From Pseudomonadota bacterium (lineage in GTDB: Bacteria; Pseudomonadota; Gammaproteobacteria; Steroidobacterales; Steroidobacteraceae): a stretch of 64,000 nucleotides of DNA. The notes beneath the pieces were generated by a model, which made no database searches, was not told the DNA's origin, and saw nothing but the letters and a program-made list of their open reading frames with translations. The DNA lies in contig JAEWAF010000064.1 of assembly GCA_023391815.1 (NCBI GenBank), forward strand, positions 62,001 through 126,000, in the 5' to 3' direction. The position numbers and the translations under genes were made by a program. Below, in pieces: positions 36,501 to 43,595 of the stretch (position 1 is its first letter; the number at the start of each line of letters is the position of its first letter).

Positions 36501-38156
36501 GCGGACCGGGCTCGCGACCGCCTGCGGCCGGTGACCCAGGAGCTCATCGATGCAACCGCGTGGGGCCAGCAGCTGGCGCGCTTGCAAGGAAACAATGCGA
36601 TCCGCCAGGCGCTGGTCGGCTGGCTGGATACCGCGAAACGGTTGATGTCGACGCGTCATCCCGAGCGTCGGCAGACGTTGCTCACCGAAGCTCGCAAGCT
36701 CATGAAACATTCCGTCGAAGCGGTGCCAGTGTGGATCATGCCGATCTCCATGGTCGCCGAGACGTTCGATCCGCGGGCGACGCGTTTCGATCTGGTGATC
36801 GTCGATGAAGCCAGCCAGGCGGATCTCAATGCGCTCATTCCGCTGTACATGGCGAGGCAAGTGGTCATCGTCGGCGACCACGAGCAGGTGACGCCGCTGG
36901 GAGTTGGCAAGGAGCAAACAGCGCTCGAGAACCTGCGCAAATCGATGCTTCACGACTTTCCGAACGCGCATTTGTTCGACGCCATGTCCTCCATCTATGA
37001 CATCGGGCGGCAGGCGTTCGGAGACGCGGTGCGCTTGATCGAGCATTTCCGCTCGGTGCCCGAGATCATCGCCTTCAGCAACCGGCTGTCCTACGACGGC
37101 AAGATTCTGCCGCTGCGTGCGTCGAACTCGACCCACATCAAGCCGGCCTGCGTTCCCTATCCCGTGGCGGGTGTGCGACAGGGCGATGTGAACCCGACAG
37201 AGGCCGAGGCCATCGTGTCGCTCATCAAGGCGATGACGCGTCATCCCGCCTACGAAGGCAAGACCATCGGCGTGATCTCGATGGTGAAGGACGAGCAGGC
37301 GCTGTTGATCCAGTCGTTGCTTCACAAGCGCATCGATAGCGTGGAACTGGAGAAACGTCGCATCCTCGCCGGCATCTCGGCGGAGTTTCAAGGCGACGAG
37401 CGCGACATCATTCTGCTATCGCTCGTGGACAGCGCGCCCGAGGACGCCGCGCTGCGCACGGTGCGAGAAGGTGCGTACGAACTGGTCAAGAAACGTTACA
37501 ACGTCGCCGCGAGCCGTGCGCGGGACCAGTTATGGGTCGTGTATTCGTTCGACGCGGAGCACGACTTGAAGACCGATGACTTGCGTTTCCAATTGCTTCA
37601 GCACGCGCAACAGCCCAATCTCGCGGTGCCTGGCGCCGAGCGGGATCGTCTGGAGCCGGAGTCGCCGCTGGAACGCGAAGTGGCGAAGCGGCTGACCGCG
37701 GCCGGCTTTCGAGTGCGTCAGCAGATGAGCATCGGTCATTTCCGCATCGACCTGGTGATCGAGAGCGACGGCAAGCGACTGGCGGTGGAGTGTGACGGCG
37801 AGCGTTATCGAACGCCCGAAAGCCTGGGCGAGGATATTGCGCGTCAAGCCGTTCTCGAGCGCTTGGGGTGGGAGTTCGTGCGCATTCGTGGCAGTGCGTT
37901 CTTCCGAGATCCCGACGCGTCGTTGCGTCGCGTGTTCGATCGCTTGGAAGAGCTCGGCATCGTGCCGATCGCGCCGGAGGAAATAGATGTCGCGCCTGTC
38001 GAGGAAGCGCCCGCGAAGTCGCTCGTTGAGGAACTACGGGAAATGACGGGCCGGCCGCTCGTAGCTGCGACTACATCGGCGCCCGTGACGGCGCCGGATG
38101 AGACCGAAATCGGCAAGACGAGCAAGCCGCGCAGAAAATCCGGCCGACCGCTCTAG
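33591..38156 (+). CDS. SF1 (Upf1-like) helicase with C-terminal restriction-endonuclease-like domain
   Basis: 1,521 aa from a GTG (ATG two codons later is equally possible). Walker A GPPGTGKTH is near 383-391; Walker B VIVDEASQAD near 1069; motif V/VI segments GDERDIILLSLVD and YNVAASRARDQLWVV lie near 1265-1315. Long helical insertions separate motifs I and II (about 430-1040). From about 1357 a nuclease-like domain follows (EREVAKRL, IDLVIE, then AVECDGERYR near 1397), the PD-(D/E)xK-type layout of the MTES_1575/Vsr-like group. Fused helicase-nucleases of this kind include phage-defence proteins and repair enzymes. Single gene, with no defence neighbours. Confidence 0.86.
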   Translation: MPMIEHIRHKLRQLYLFLKEANQLRFPPVRHVSQHPRAIRLADAPDHPCVRINRPGSSNGAPVEDDCLLRIARPVSTPCPTPPFNVSNWLLPDWDDPTKAAYSAATRNVAAADSSPLNIRFDADEQRLADFEAWVAQREEWAVTELAARKALGFFELFYEIHSAIERDGELLELVAADGRLNWRAMSSIEGSVPIDHPVLLKRVELRFDASAAEFSIHETDRPTELYSALFVDLQNTAAASLRNRTAELENAALHPWGADDTDMYLKTLVQTLSPTSGRLFKERVTDEPSDAPRMWRDPMLILRKRVGGIVNAVDAIIDDIDQRKAFAPAMVQITGASVEETSAPAPAAAIEDDDVLLGKEANQEQIQIIKRLSHSGSVLVQGPPGTGKTHTIANLIGHQLAQGKSILVTAQTAKALRVLRDKVPEVLRPLCVAVLGSDQDARRQLETSIGSITERLTTETSASLQSRATRLSERRRALLTELKVVQRDLREALENEYREITVDERRFSPSDAARYVKAHGSQHAWIPGPVKLSMPLPLNSNELGRLYALGAAFTADEEQDARRPLPNLDELPSEREFESLASEHQRLAATDLSAGTHRWTKSGSSAAIQALAATLAEEFSELRRRQAWRPYAIVAGINGGTQREVWEQLIHGIEEAAEANAQCALLRHHRPQLAKSMSAETQRRIAQEIVQHLEAGRGLGFVTMATRSEWRQFVKAASVAAGEPSRIDHFHVLAMVADLEVRRLEIEDAWNALIGGHIDSLFRSMGPEPELACRALTEEIRHCLDWHEHTWGTLAERLRGEGLRLDELVAQIPREPSPLAEYQTVERLSADVLPPLLATEADRRKQREIDEWFDRLAARVGDIDPKSVGASCISRLLAAVEARDASAYRAAREYAQRLLTVKPLTVERDELLSRLREVAPRWADRLQDRKAPHDKGHPPGDLELAWIYRQLHDALVQLDRLDAQTLQYEADRARDRLRPVTQELIDATAWGQQLARLQGNNAIRQALVGWLDTAKRLMSTRHPERRQTLLTEARKLMKHSVEAVPVWIMPISMVAETFDPRATRFDLVIVDEASQADLNALIPLYMARQVVIVGDHEQVTPLGVGKEQTALENLRKSMLHDFPNAHLFDAMSSIYDIGRQAFGDAVRLIEHFRSVPEIIAFSNRLSYDGKILPLRASNSTHIKPACVPYPVAGVRQGDVNPTEAEAIVSLIKAMTRHPAYEGKTIGVISMVKDEQALLIQSLLHKRIDSVELEKRRILAGISAEFQGDERDIILLSLVDSAPEDAALRTVREGAYELVKKRYNVAASRARDQLWVVYSFDAEHDLKTDDLRFQLLQHAQQPNLAVPGAERDRLEPESPLEREVAKRLTAAGFRVRQQMSIGHFRIDLVIESDGKRLAVECDGERYRTPESLGEDIARQAVLERLGWEFVRIRGSAFFRDPDASLRRVFDRLEELGIVPIAPEEIDVAPVEEAPAKSLVEELREMTGRPLVAATTSAPVTAPDETEIGKTSKPRRKSGRPL

Positions 38157-38226
38157 GTTGGCGGGAACGGGGCGCCGGGCCGTGACATCAAATGTCACGT
38201 ACGTCCCTCAAACCAGGAGCGATGAA

Positions 38227-38775
38227 ATGAACACCTGGCTCACCTCGTTCGCCGCGGCGCTAGCGCTCGTTGCAGTCGACGCCGTGGCGGCAAATGCCGG
38301 TCCGACCGATGCGGAGATCGCTCACATCGTCGTCACTGCCAACCAGGTCGATATCGATGCCGGCAAGCTGGCCCAATCGCGCGGTCACTCCGAGCAAGTG
38401 AAAGACTTCGGTGAGCGCATGGTCACCGACCACACCGCCGTGAACAAATCCGCGGAGACGCTGGCCACCAGCCTTCATCTGGCGCCGGAGCCGAATGCCA
38501 CCAGCACGAGTTTGCAGCAGGGCGGGGAGGAGAACCTCGCCGCGCTGAAGAAACTCAATGGCGCTGCGTTCGATAAAGCGTATATCGAGCACGAAGTCGC
38601 TTATCACCAGAAGGTGCTGGACGCGCTGGACAACACGCTGATCCCAAGCGCGCAGAATGCACAGTTGAAGGCGCTGCTGGTAAAGACGCGGCCGGCCTTC
38701 GTCGACCATCTGGAACATGCCAGGCAGTTGCAGGCTTCCTTGGGTAAGGCCAGTGAGAGCGACAAAGCATACTGA
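38227..38775 (+). CDS. exported DUF4142 (ferritin-like) protein
   Basis: 182 aa from the ATG at 38227 preceded by AGGAG. Signal peptide at residues 1-21. The helical body has the DUF4142 signature: DAEIAHIVVTANQVDIDAG, then AKDFGERMVTDH-like VKDFGERMVTDHTAVNKSAE near 60, and AFDKAYIEHEVAYHQKVLD near 117. The family is predicted to be a periplasmic four-helix bundle, found in stress-linked operons. Its end overlaps the start of the cupredoxin gene, and the ECF sigma gene follows. Confidence 0.88.
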   Translation: MNTWLTSFAAALALVAVDAVAANAGPTDAEIAHIVVTANQVDIDAGKLAQSRGHSEQVKDFGERMVTDHTAVNKSAETLATSLHLAPEPNATSTSLQQGGEENLAALKKLNGAAFDKAYIEHEVAYHQKVLDALDNTLIPSAQNAQLKALLVKTRPAFVDHLEHARQLQASLGKASESDKAY

Positions 38776-39121
38776 CCGGAGCCACTCCCGCCGGCGGGTG
38801 CTGGCGGTGGTAGTTGGTTCGGTTGTTCTGGTTGCGACGTTGCTCGCTGAACACGCAGGCTCGGCAGAGCCGGCGACTCACACGGTCACGGTGGAGAACA
38901 TGCGCTTCAATCCGGATCAGCTGACGATCAAGCGCGGCGATCGGGTCGTCTGGGTCAACAAGGACCTGGTGCCGCACACGGTCACCGCGGATGAGAAGAC
39001 ATTCGACTCGGGCGACATCCCGGCCGGAAAATCCTGGACGTATCTGGCCGCTGCCTCGGGCCGCTATGCTTACACGTGTACCTATCATCCAACCATGAAG
39101 GGGACGCTGATCGTCCAATGA
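38753..39121 (+). CDS. exported cupredoxin (amicyanin/plastocyanin-like)
   Basis: About 122 aa if the GTG at 38753 is used; the start is uncertain and lies inside the DUF4142 gene (an ATG at 38717 is also in frame). A basic region and membrane segment (VLAVVVGSVVLVATLLA) form the signal peptide. The copper domain is clear: VPHTVT supplies a histidine, and YTCTYHPTMKG supplies Cys, His and Met (C-x2-H-x2-M), the type I copper set. It probably transfers electrons in the periplasm. The stop overlaps the sigma-factor start (ATGA). Confidence 0.85.
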   Translation: MRATKHTDRSHSRRRVLAVVVGSVVLVATLLAEHAGSAEPATHTVTVENMRFNPDQLTIKRGDRVVWVNKDLVPHTVTADEKTFDSGDIPAGKSWTYLAAASGRYAYTCTYHPTMKGTLIVQ

Positions 39122-39789
39122 CGACCGACATCGCAACATCGCTGCCGGAGAAGGATGACGTGTCGATCGCGCGTCAAATCGCGGGAGGAGATCATCTTGC
39201 CTTCGAGCAGCTGATGCGTCGCTATAACCGTCGCCTTTATCGTCTGGCGAGGGCGGTGCTGAAGGATCCGGTCGAGGCGGACGATGCGTTACAAGATGCG
39301 TACCTGTCCGCGTATCAGTCGCTGCGGCAATTTCGTGGCGACGCGGCGTTATCCACCTGGCTATCGCGTCTGGTCTTGAACGAGTGCTCCGGCCGCCTGC
39401 GTCGTAACAACCGCCGTCAGAACGTGATTCCCATGGTCAGCTCAACCGACAGACCCGAAGTCGACACCGTGGCCGGACGAGAGTCGGAGCTGCCCGACCA
39501 GGCGATCGGTCGTGCGCAGATCCGGGACCTGCTCGAACACAAGCTCGATCAGTTGCCCGAGCCGTTCCGAATCGTGTTTGTACTGCGCTCGGTCGAAGAG
39601 CTCAGTGTTCAGGACACGGCACAGACGCTCGATATTCCCGAAGACACCGTGCGTAGCCGACATTTCCGTGCGCGCAGTCTGCTGCGTGAAGCGTTGGCAC
39701 GGGAAATCGATCTGGCCGAGCGCGACGTGTTCGAGTTCGGCGGCCAGCGTTGCGATGGCATGATTGCCCGAGTTCTCGCTCGTCTGTAG
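39118..39789 (+). CDS. ECF-type RNA polymerase sigma factor
   Basis: 223 aa from the ATG at 39118, coupled to the cupredoxin gene by a 4-base overlap. Region 2 is at about 30-95 (FEQLMRRYNRRLYRLARAVL, DALQDAYLSAYQSLRQF, ALSTWLSRLVLNEC) and region 4 at about 145-195 (LPEPFRIVFVLRSVEELSV, then DTAQTLDIPEDTVRSRHFRA). Unlike usual ECF loci no anti-sigma gene follows. Co-transcription with exported DUF4142 and cupredoxin genes suggests an envelope or oxidative-stress response. Confidence 0.93.
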   Translation: MTTDIATSLPEKDDVSIARQIAGGDHLAFEQLMRRYNRRLYRLARAVLKDPVEADDALQDAYLSAYQSLRQFRGDAALSTWLSRLVLNECSGRLRRNNRRQNVIPMVSSTDRPEVDTVAGRESELPDQAIGRAQIRDLLEHKLDQLPEPFRIVFVLRSVEELSVQDTAQTLDIPEDTVRSRHFRARSLLREALAREIDLAERDVFEFGGQRCDGMIARVLARL

Positions 39790-39875
39790 CAGCCGGCGGC
39801 ACCCTGCCGCCACACGGCGGCGGGGACGTGCCATCATAGCGGCATGATCGAATTCTCCCCCGGGCAGTCGCGCCC

Positions 39876-41117
39876 ATGACTTTTGCCTCACTCGCGCTGT
39901 CTCCGCCAATCCTTCGCGCGGTCGCAGAGAAAAATTACAGCGCGCCCACTCCCATCCAGAGCGCGGTGATCCCCGGTGTGCTGAGCGGGCGGGATGTCTG
40001 GGCGTGCGCTCACACCGGTTCGGGAAAAACGGCTGCGTTCGCTTTGCCATTACTGCAGCGGTACTCGGAAGCCGGGCACGACAGTCCGCGACGCATTCGT
40101 TCGCTGATCCTCGTGCCGACGCGCGAGCTTGCGGCGCAGATCGGCGCTTCGATCGAAGGCTATGCGCGCTTTCTGCCGGAGGCGGTCAAAGTGTCGGTGG
40201 TGTTCGGCGGCGTGTCTATCAATCCTCAGATGATGGCGTTGCGCGGCGGCGCCGACATGGTCGTCGCTACGCCCGGTCGACTGCTGGACCTGGTGGAGCA
40301 CAACGCATTGAGCCTGCGGTTCGTGACGACGCTGGTGCTCGACGAGGCCGATCGGTTGCTGGATCTGGGCTTTGCCGAGGAGCTTGCCGGGATTCTGAGC
40401 TTGTTGCCCGAGCGCCGTCAGAACCTGTTGTTCTCCGCAACGTTTCCGCCGGCGGTCGACGCGCTCGCGGAGAATCTGCTCCGCAACCCGCTGCGAGTCG
40501 ATGTTCCTTCTACGCCCGCGACCGTGCCGGACATCGATCAGCGCGTGATCCACGTGGACGCACCTCGTCGCACCCAGCTGTTACTGCGACTGATTCGGGA
40601 GCATGGCTGGACTCGCGTGCTCGTCTTCGTCGCCACCAAATATTCGACAGAGCATGTCGCGGAGAAGCTGCGTCGCGCGGGAATCAAAGCGGCGGCGTTT
40701 CATGGCGAGCTCAGCCAGGGGGCGCGAACTCGCGCGTTGGCGGATTTCAAAGCGGAGGAGTTGCAGGTTTTAGTTGCCACCGACGTGGCGGCTCGCGGCA
40801 TCGACATCATGCATTTGCCCGCCGTCGTGAATTACGATCTGCCGCGTTCCACCGACGACTATCTTCACCGGATTGGTCGCACCGGGCGCGCCGGCCATTC
40901 CGGTGTCGCCGTGAGCTTCGTGAGCGCGAGCACGGAGTCGCATTTTCGGTTGATCGAAAAGCGGCACAAAATCCTGCTGACGCGCGAGGTCGTGCCAGGA
41001 TTCGAGCCGGTGGACACAGCCGCGCCGGTCGCTCCTTCGCCCGGCGCGACCGGTGGGATCAAGGGAAAGCGCAAAAGTAAGAAAGACAAACTGCGGGAGC
41101 GGGGCGGTTTGGGCTAG
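39876..41117 (+). CDS. rhlE: DEAD-box RNA helicase, RhlE type
   Basis: 413 aa. Q motif SAPTPIQ near 22-28, motif I AHTGSGKT at 45-52, motif Ia PTRELAAQI, motif II DEAD near 155, motif III SAT near 188, and motif VI HRIGRTGRAG near 331. The basic C-terminal tail (KGKRKSKKDKLRER) is like RhlE, which remodels ribosomal RNA. Single gene by spacing: 86 bases after the sigma gene, and a GCCG hairpin-rich stretch lies in that gap. Confidence 0.9.
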   Translation: MTFASLALSPPILRAVAEKNYSAPTPIQSAVIPGVLSGRDVWACAHTGSGKTAAFALPLLQRYSEAGHDSPRRIRSLILVPTRELAAQIGASIEGYARFLPEAVKVSVVFGGVSINPQMMALRGGADMVVATPGRLLDLVEHNALSLRFVTTLVLDEADRLLDLGFAEELAGILSLLPERRQNLLFSATFPPAVDALAENLLRNPLRVDVPSTPATVPDIDQRVIHVDAPRRTQLLLRLIREHGWTRVLVFVATKYSTEHVAEKLRRAGIKAAAFHGELSQGARTRALADFKAEELQVLVATDVAARGIDIMHLPAVVNYDLPRSTDDYLHRIGRTGRAGHSGVAVSFVSASTESHFRLIEKRHKILLTREVVPGFEPVDTAAPVAPSPGATGGIKGKRKSKKDKLRERGGLG

Positions 41118-41184
41118 CGCATCTTTATTTCCGTGGGCCGACCATGGCAAGGTAGCGCGGGCGCTTCAACAAGGACACAGACGC

Positions 41185-41934
41185 ATGTATCGATCAAGGC
41201 TCTTGGCATTGCTCACCGGCTTGTTCGCAGTGGGCGCGCAGGCGGCGGATGCGCCCGCGGGTGACCCGAAAGCCACCGAAGTGTGGTCGCCGGTGCCGGC
41301 AAAAGTGACACCGGGCGCGACCGCCGGAGCGCCGCCGTCGGATGGCATCGTGCTGTTCGACGGCAAGAATCTGGACGCCTGGAAAAGTGAAAAGGATGGC
41401 GGGCCGGCGAAGTGGCGCGTGGAGCGGGGTGAGCTCGTGGTCGCGCCGGGCACGGGCGACATCCAGACTCGTGCCAGCTTCGGCAATATCCAGTTGCATG
41501 TCGAGTGGTTCGCGCCACCGCTGCCGGCGGACAAGGTCGGTCAGGATCGTGCTAACAGCGGCGTGTTTCTGCAGGACCTGTACGAGGTGCAGGTGCTCGA
41601 CAGCTTCGAAAACAAAACGTATGTCAACGGCCAGGCCGGCGCCATCTACAAGCAGTATGCGCCGCTGGTGAATGCCACCCTGCCGGCAGGCAAATGGCAG
41701 ACCTACGACATCATTTACAGCGCGCCGCGCTTTGCTTCGGACGGTTCGTTGCAATCGCCGGCACGCATGACGGTGCTCCACAACGGCGTGCTGATTCAGA
41801 ACAACGTCTCGTTGAAGGGCGGCACGGTGTACATCGGCGCGCCCAGTTATAAAGCTCACGGCGATCTGCCGATCCGCCTGCAGGACCATTCGCACGAAGT
41901 CCGGTTCCGGAACATCTGGCTGCGCAAGCTCTGA
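41185..41934 (+). CDS. exported DUF1080 (3-keto-disaccharide hydrolase-like) protein
   Basis: 249 aa from the ATG at 41185 with AAGGA before it. Signal peptide at 1-20 (AQA-ADA). The LamG/jelly-roll-like DUF1080 core is seen in GIVLFDGKNLDAWKSE near 52, WRVERGELVVAPGTGDIQT near 75, NSGVFLQDLYEVQVLDSF near 117 and HSHEVRFRNIWLRKL at the end. Members hydrolyse 3-keto-glycosides or bind glycans in the periplasm. Located next to the glycan locus. Confidence 0.88.
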   Translation: MYRSRLLALLTGLFAVGAQAADAPAGDPKATEVWSPVPAKVTPGATAGAPPSDGIVLFDGKNLDAWKSEKDGGPAKWRVERGELVVAPGTGDIQTRASFGNIQLHVEWFAPPLPADKVGQDRANSGVFLQDLYEVQVLDSFENKTYVNGQAGAIYKQYAPLVNATLPAGKWQTYDIIYSAPRFASDGSLQSPARMTVLHNGVLIQNNVSLKGGTVYIGAPSYKAHGDLPIRLQDHSHEVRFRNIWLRKL

Positions 41935-41968
41935 CGGAACCGACCCGATCCCGGGGCATTGCGGGCTC

Positions 41969-42283
41969 ATGGACAACCGCCCCGATCGAACCGAAGATCT
42001 CCAGGCGACCGCGGAGCATCCGGCCGGCCGCGTTCCGGGGATGGCGCTCGATCCAGCCGCTTCCGGGCTCACCGCCGGTCCGCACAACGATCCACCGCCG
42101 AGCCATGGCGTGATCGATACCTCCGTGGCATGGCGGACCAATGAGTTCTCGCCAGACGGTCGCAGATCGTCCCGAATGAAAGCTTTTACTCACACACTGA
42201 ATACCAATGCGCTGCCGTTGCTGATCGGTGCGGTGGGCCTGACGACGCTGCTGCTAAGTCTGCGCGGGGCTCGCCGCCATTGA
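41969..42283 (+). CDS. small protein with one predicted membrane segment, unknown
   Basis: 104 aa if read from 41969; a shorter 35-aa version from the ATG at 42176 would keep only the hydrophobic C-terminus (NALPLLIGAVGLTTLLLSL). The longer N-terminus is polar, proline-rich and low in structure. Its end overlaps the convergent glycosidase gene by 30 bases. No family recognised. Included because it lies in an otherwise empty gap, but it could be spurious. Confidence 0.35.
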   Translation: MDNRPDRTEDLQATAEHPAGRVPGMALDPAASGLTAGPHNDPPPSHGVIDTSVAWRTNEFSPDGRRSSRMKAFTHTLNTNALPLLIGAVGLTTLLLSLRGARRH

Positions 42284-43594
42284 GTTGATCACGACCGGTG
42301 CGTCACTGGCGCGAAGCGATGTGAACAGGCGCTCCGGGCGGCGCCACCAGCCAGGTTCGCCGAACAGATGCGCCAACTCGGGCGGTGATCCCGTCGCCAT
42401 CTCCTTCACGAGCTGCGCCATTGCTGTCGGCCGCGGCCCCGGGGCGCGGATGTCGAACGCGCCTGCTTCGTAGTATCCGGCGTCGATCGTGAGCAATGAG
42501 TTCCAGTCGAAGCTGCCCAGCAATGCCCAGACGGTCATCGCACGCACGTCCACACCCATGGCCCGCAGCTGTCGCGTATCCGTCCAGGCTTCCCAAAGCC
42601 AGCGCAATTGCTCCTCGGGCGTGCAACCGAGGTGCACCTCCGTGATTGCGATCGGCAATCGATAGCGGTTCCAAGTCGCGCGCAACGCGCCTTTCAGTCC
42701 GGAAATGTTTCCAGGAACCGCGCGCACCGCTTCGACGTCGGCATAAGCGTGCCTGCCGTTCCCGCCCCAGGTGTTCCGTGGAAACAAGTGCAGATGCTCG
42801 CTCAGGTGTCGATCGCTGGTGATGTAATGATTCAACCCGATCACGTCGGGCGGGCAGGCGTGCTCCAGAAAAAACGTCAGCGCTGCTTCGGTTGCGCCGT
42901 GACCGAGCAGATAGTTCCAAAGCGAATGTCGTGGATCGACCTTGCCGCAAATCAGATCCCAGGCGAGCCAGCGCCGTTCGTTATCGAAGCGCGCCTGATA
43001 CGCGAGCTTCGTGGTGCTGGTCGTATAGCCGACGTCGTCGGTTTGTATCAACTGCGCATGGGGATTCTCTCGACGAATGGCGCGCATCGCGAGCACCACG
43101 GCCTTGCACTGGTTCAGCACCGCTCGCACGAAGCTGTGGGCGTCGCGACGGTGCGGATACCAGTGCCCGTAAAGAGCGCTGAACCGCGCGGTCGTCAGCG
43201 GCTCGTTGATGGGAATGTAACGTTCGATCCAGGGATATCGAGCCGCAACCGCGCTCGCGTAATCGGTAAACAATTCCGGAAAGCATGGATCCAGCAGGTG
43301 TGTGTACGACGGCCCGCTGCCATGGTGCAGAAGCCCGACGATCGGATCGATGCCGAGCTCGCGCAGCCGGCCGAGTCGTTCGTCGGCCCATTGCCAGTGG
43401 CGCTGATCCGGTGCGCGCGGGGCCGTCAACTCCCACAACACTGGATATCGCAGGCGGCGGATGCCGAGTTGCGCGATCAGATTCAGATCGCTCGTGCGCC
43501 GGTCATGGCCGCTGCGCTGGAGCTGATCGTGAAAGGTGTCCTCGACCCGATTGACCGTGCATTCCACACCTCCCCATACCTCCGGCGCGTCCAT
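42254..43594 (-). CDS. clan GH-A glycoside hydrolase (family 1-like)
   Basis: 446 aa from the ATG at 43594, one base after the stop of the upstream fusion gene (an ATG at 43648 would overlap it). No signal peptide, so cytoplasmic. The TIM-barrel catalytic motifs are IPINEPLT with acid/base E131 and AITEVHLG with nucleophile near E317; GLLHHGSGPSY and IGLNHYITSD are barrel-end strands. The sequence is shorter and more divergent than standard beta-glucosidases. It is translationally linked to the glycosyltransferase/flavoprotein fusion, pointing to a common glycan pathway. Confidence 0.8.
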   Translation of the reverse strand: MDAPEVWGGVECTVNRVEDTFHDQLQRSGHDRRTSDLNLIAQLGIRRLRYPVLWELTAPRAPDQRHWQWADERLGRLRELGIDPIVGLLHHGSGPSYTHLLDPCFPELFTDYASAVAARYPWIERYIPINEPLTTARFSALYGHWYPHRRDAHSFVRAVLNQCKAVVLAMRAIRRENPHAQLIQTDDVGYTTSTTKLAYQARFDNERRWLAWDLICGKVDPRHSLWNYLLGHGATEAALTFFLEHACPPDVIGLNHYITSDRHLSEHLHLFPRNTWGGNGRHAYADVEAVRAVPGNISGLKGALRATWNRYRLPIAITEVHLGCTPEEQLRWLWEAWTDTRQLRAMGVDVRAMTVWALLGSFDWNSLLTIDAGYYEAGAFDIRAPGPRPTAMAQLVKEMATGSPPELAHLFGEPGWWRRPERLFTSLRASDAPVVINSMAASPAQT

Positions 43595-43595
43595 G

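Noticed and set aside
36213..37391. 392-codon minus-strand open frame within the helicase gene
   Set aside because: Antisense shadow of the SF1 helicase motifs; composition typical of reversed GC-rich code.
33591..38156. Defence island around the helicase-nuclease
   Set aside because: Neighbours are the mxa-like operon and a stress/sigma cluster; no restriction, toxin or integrase genes are present.
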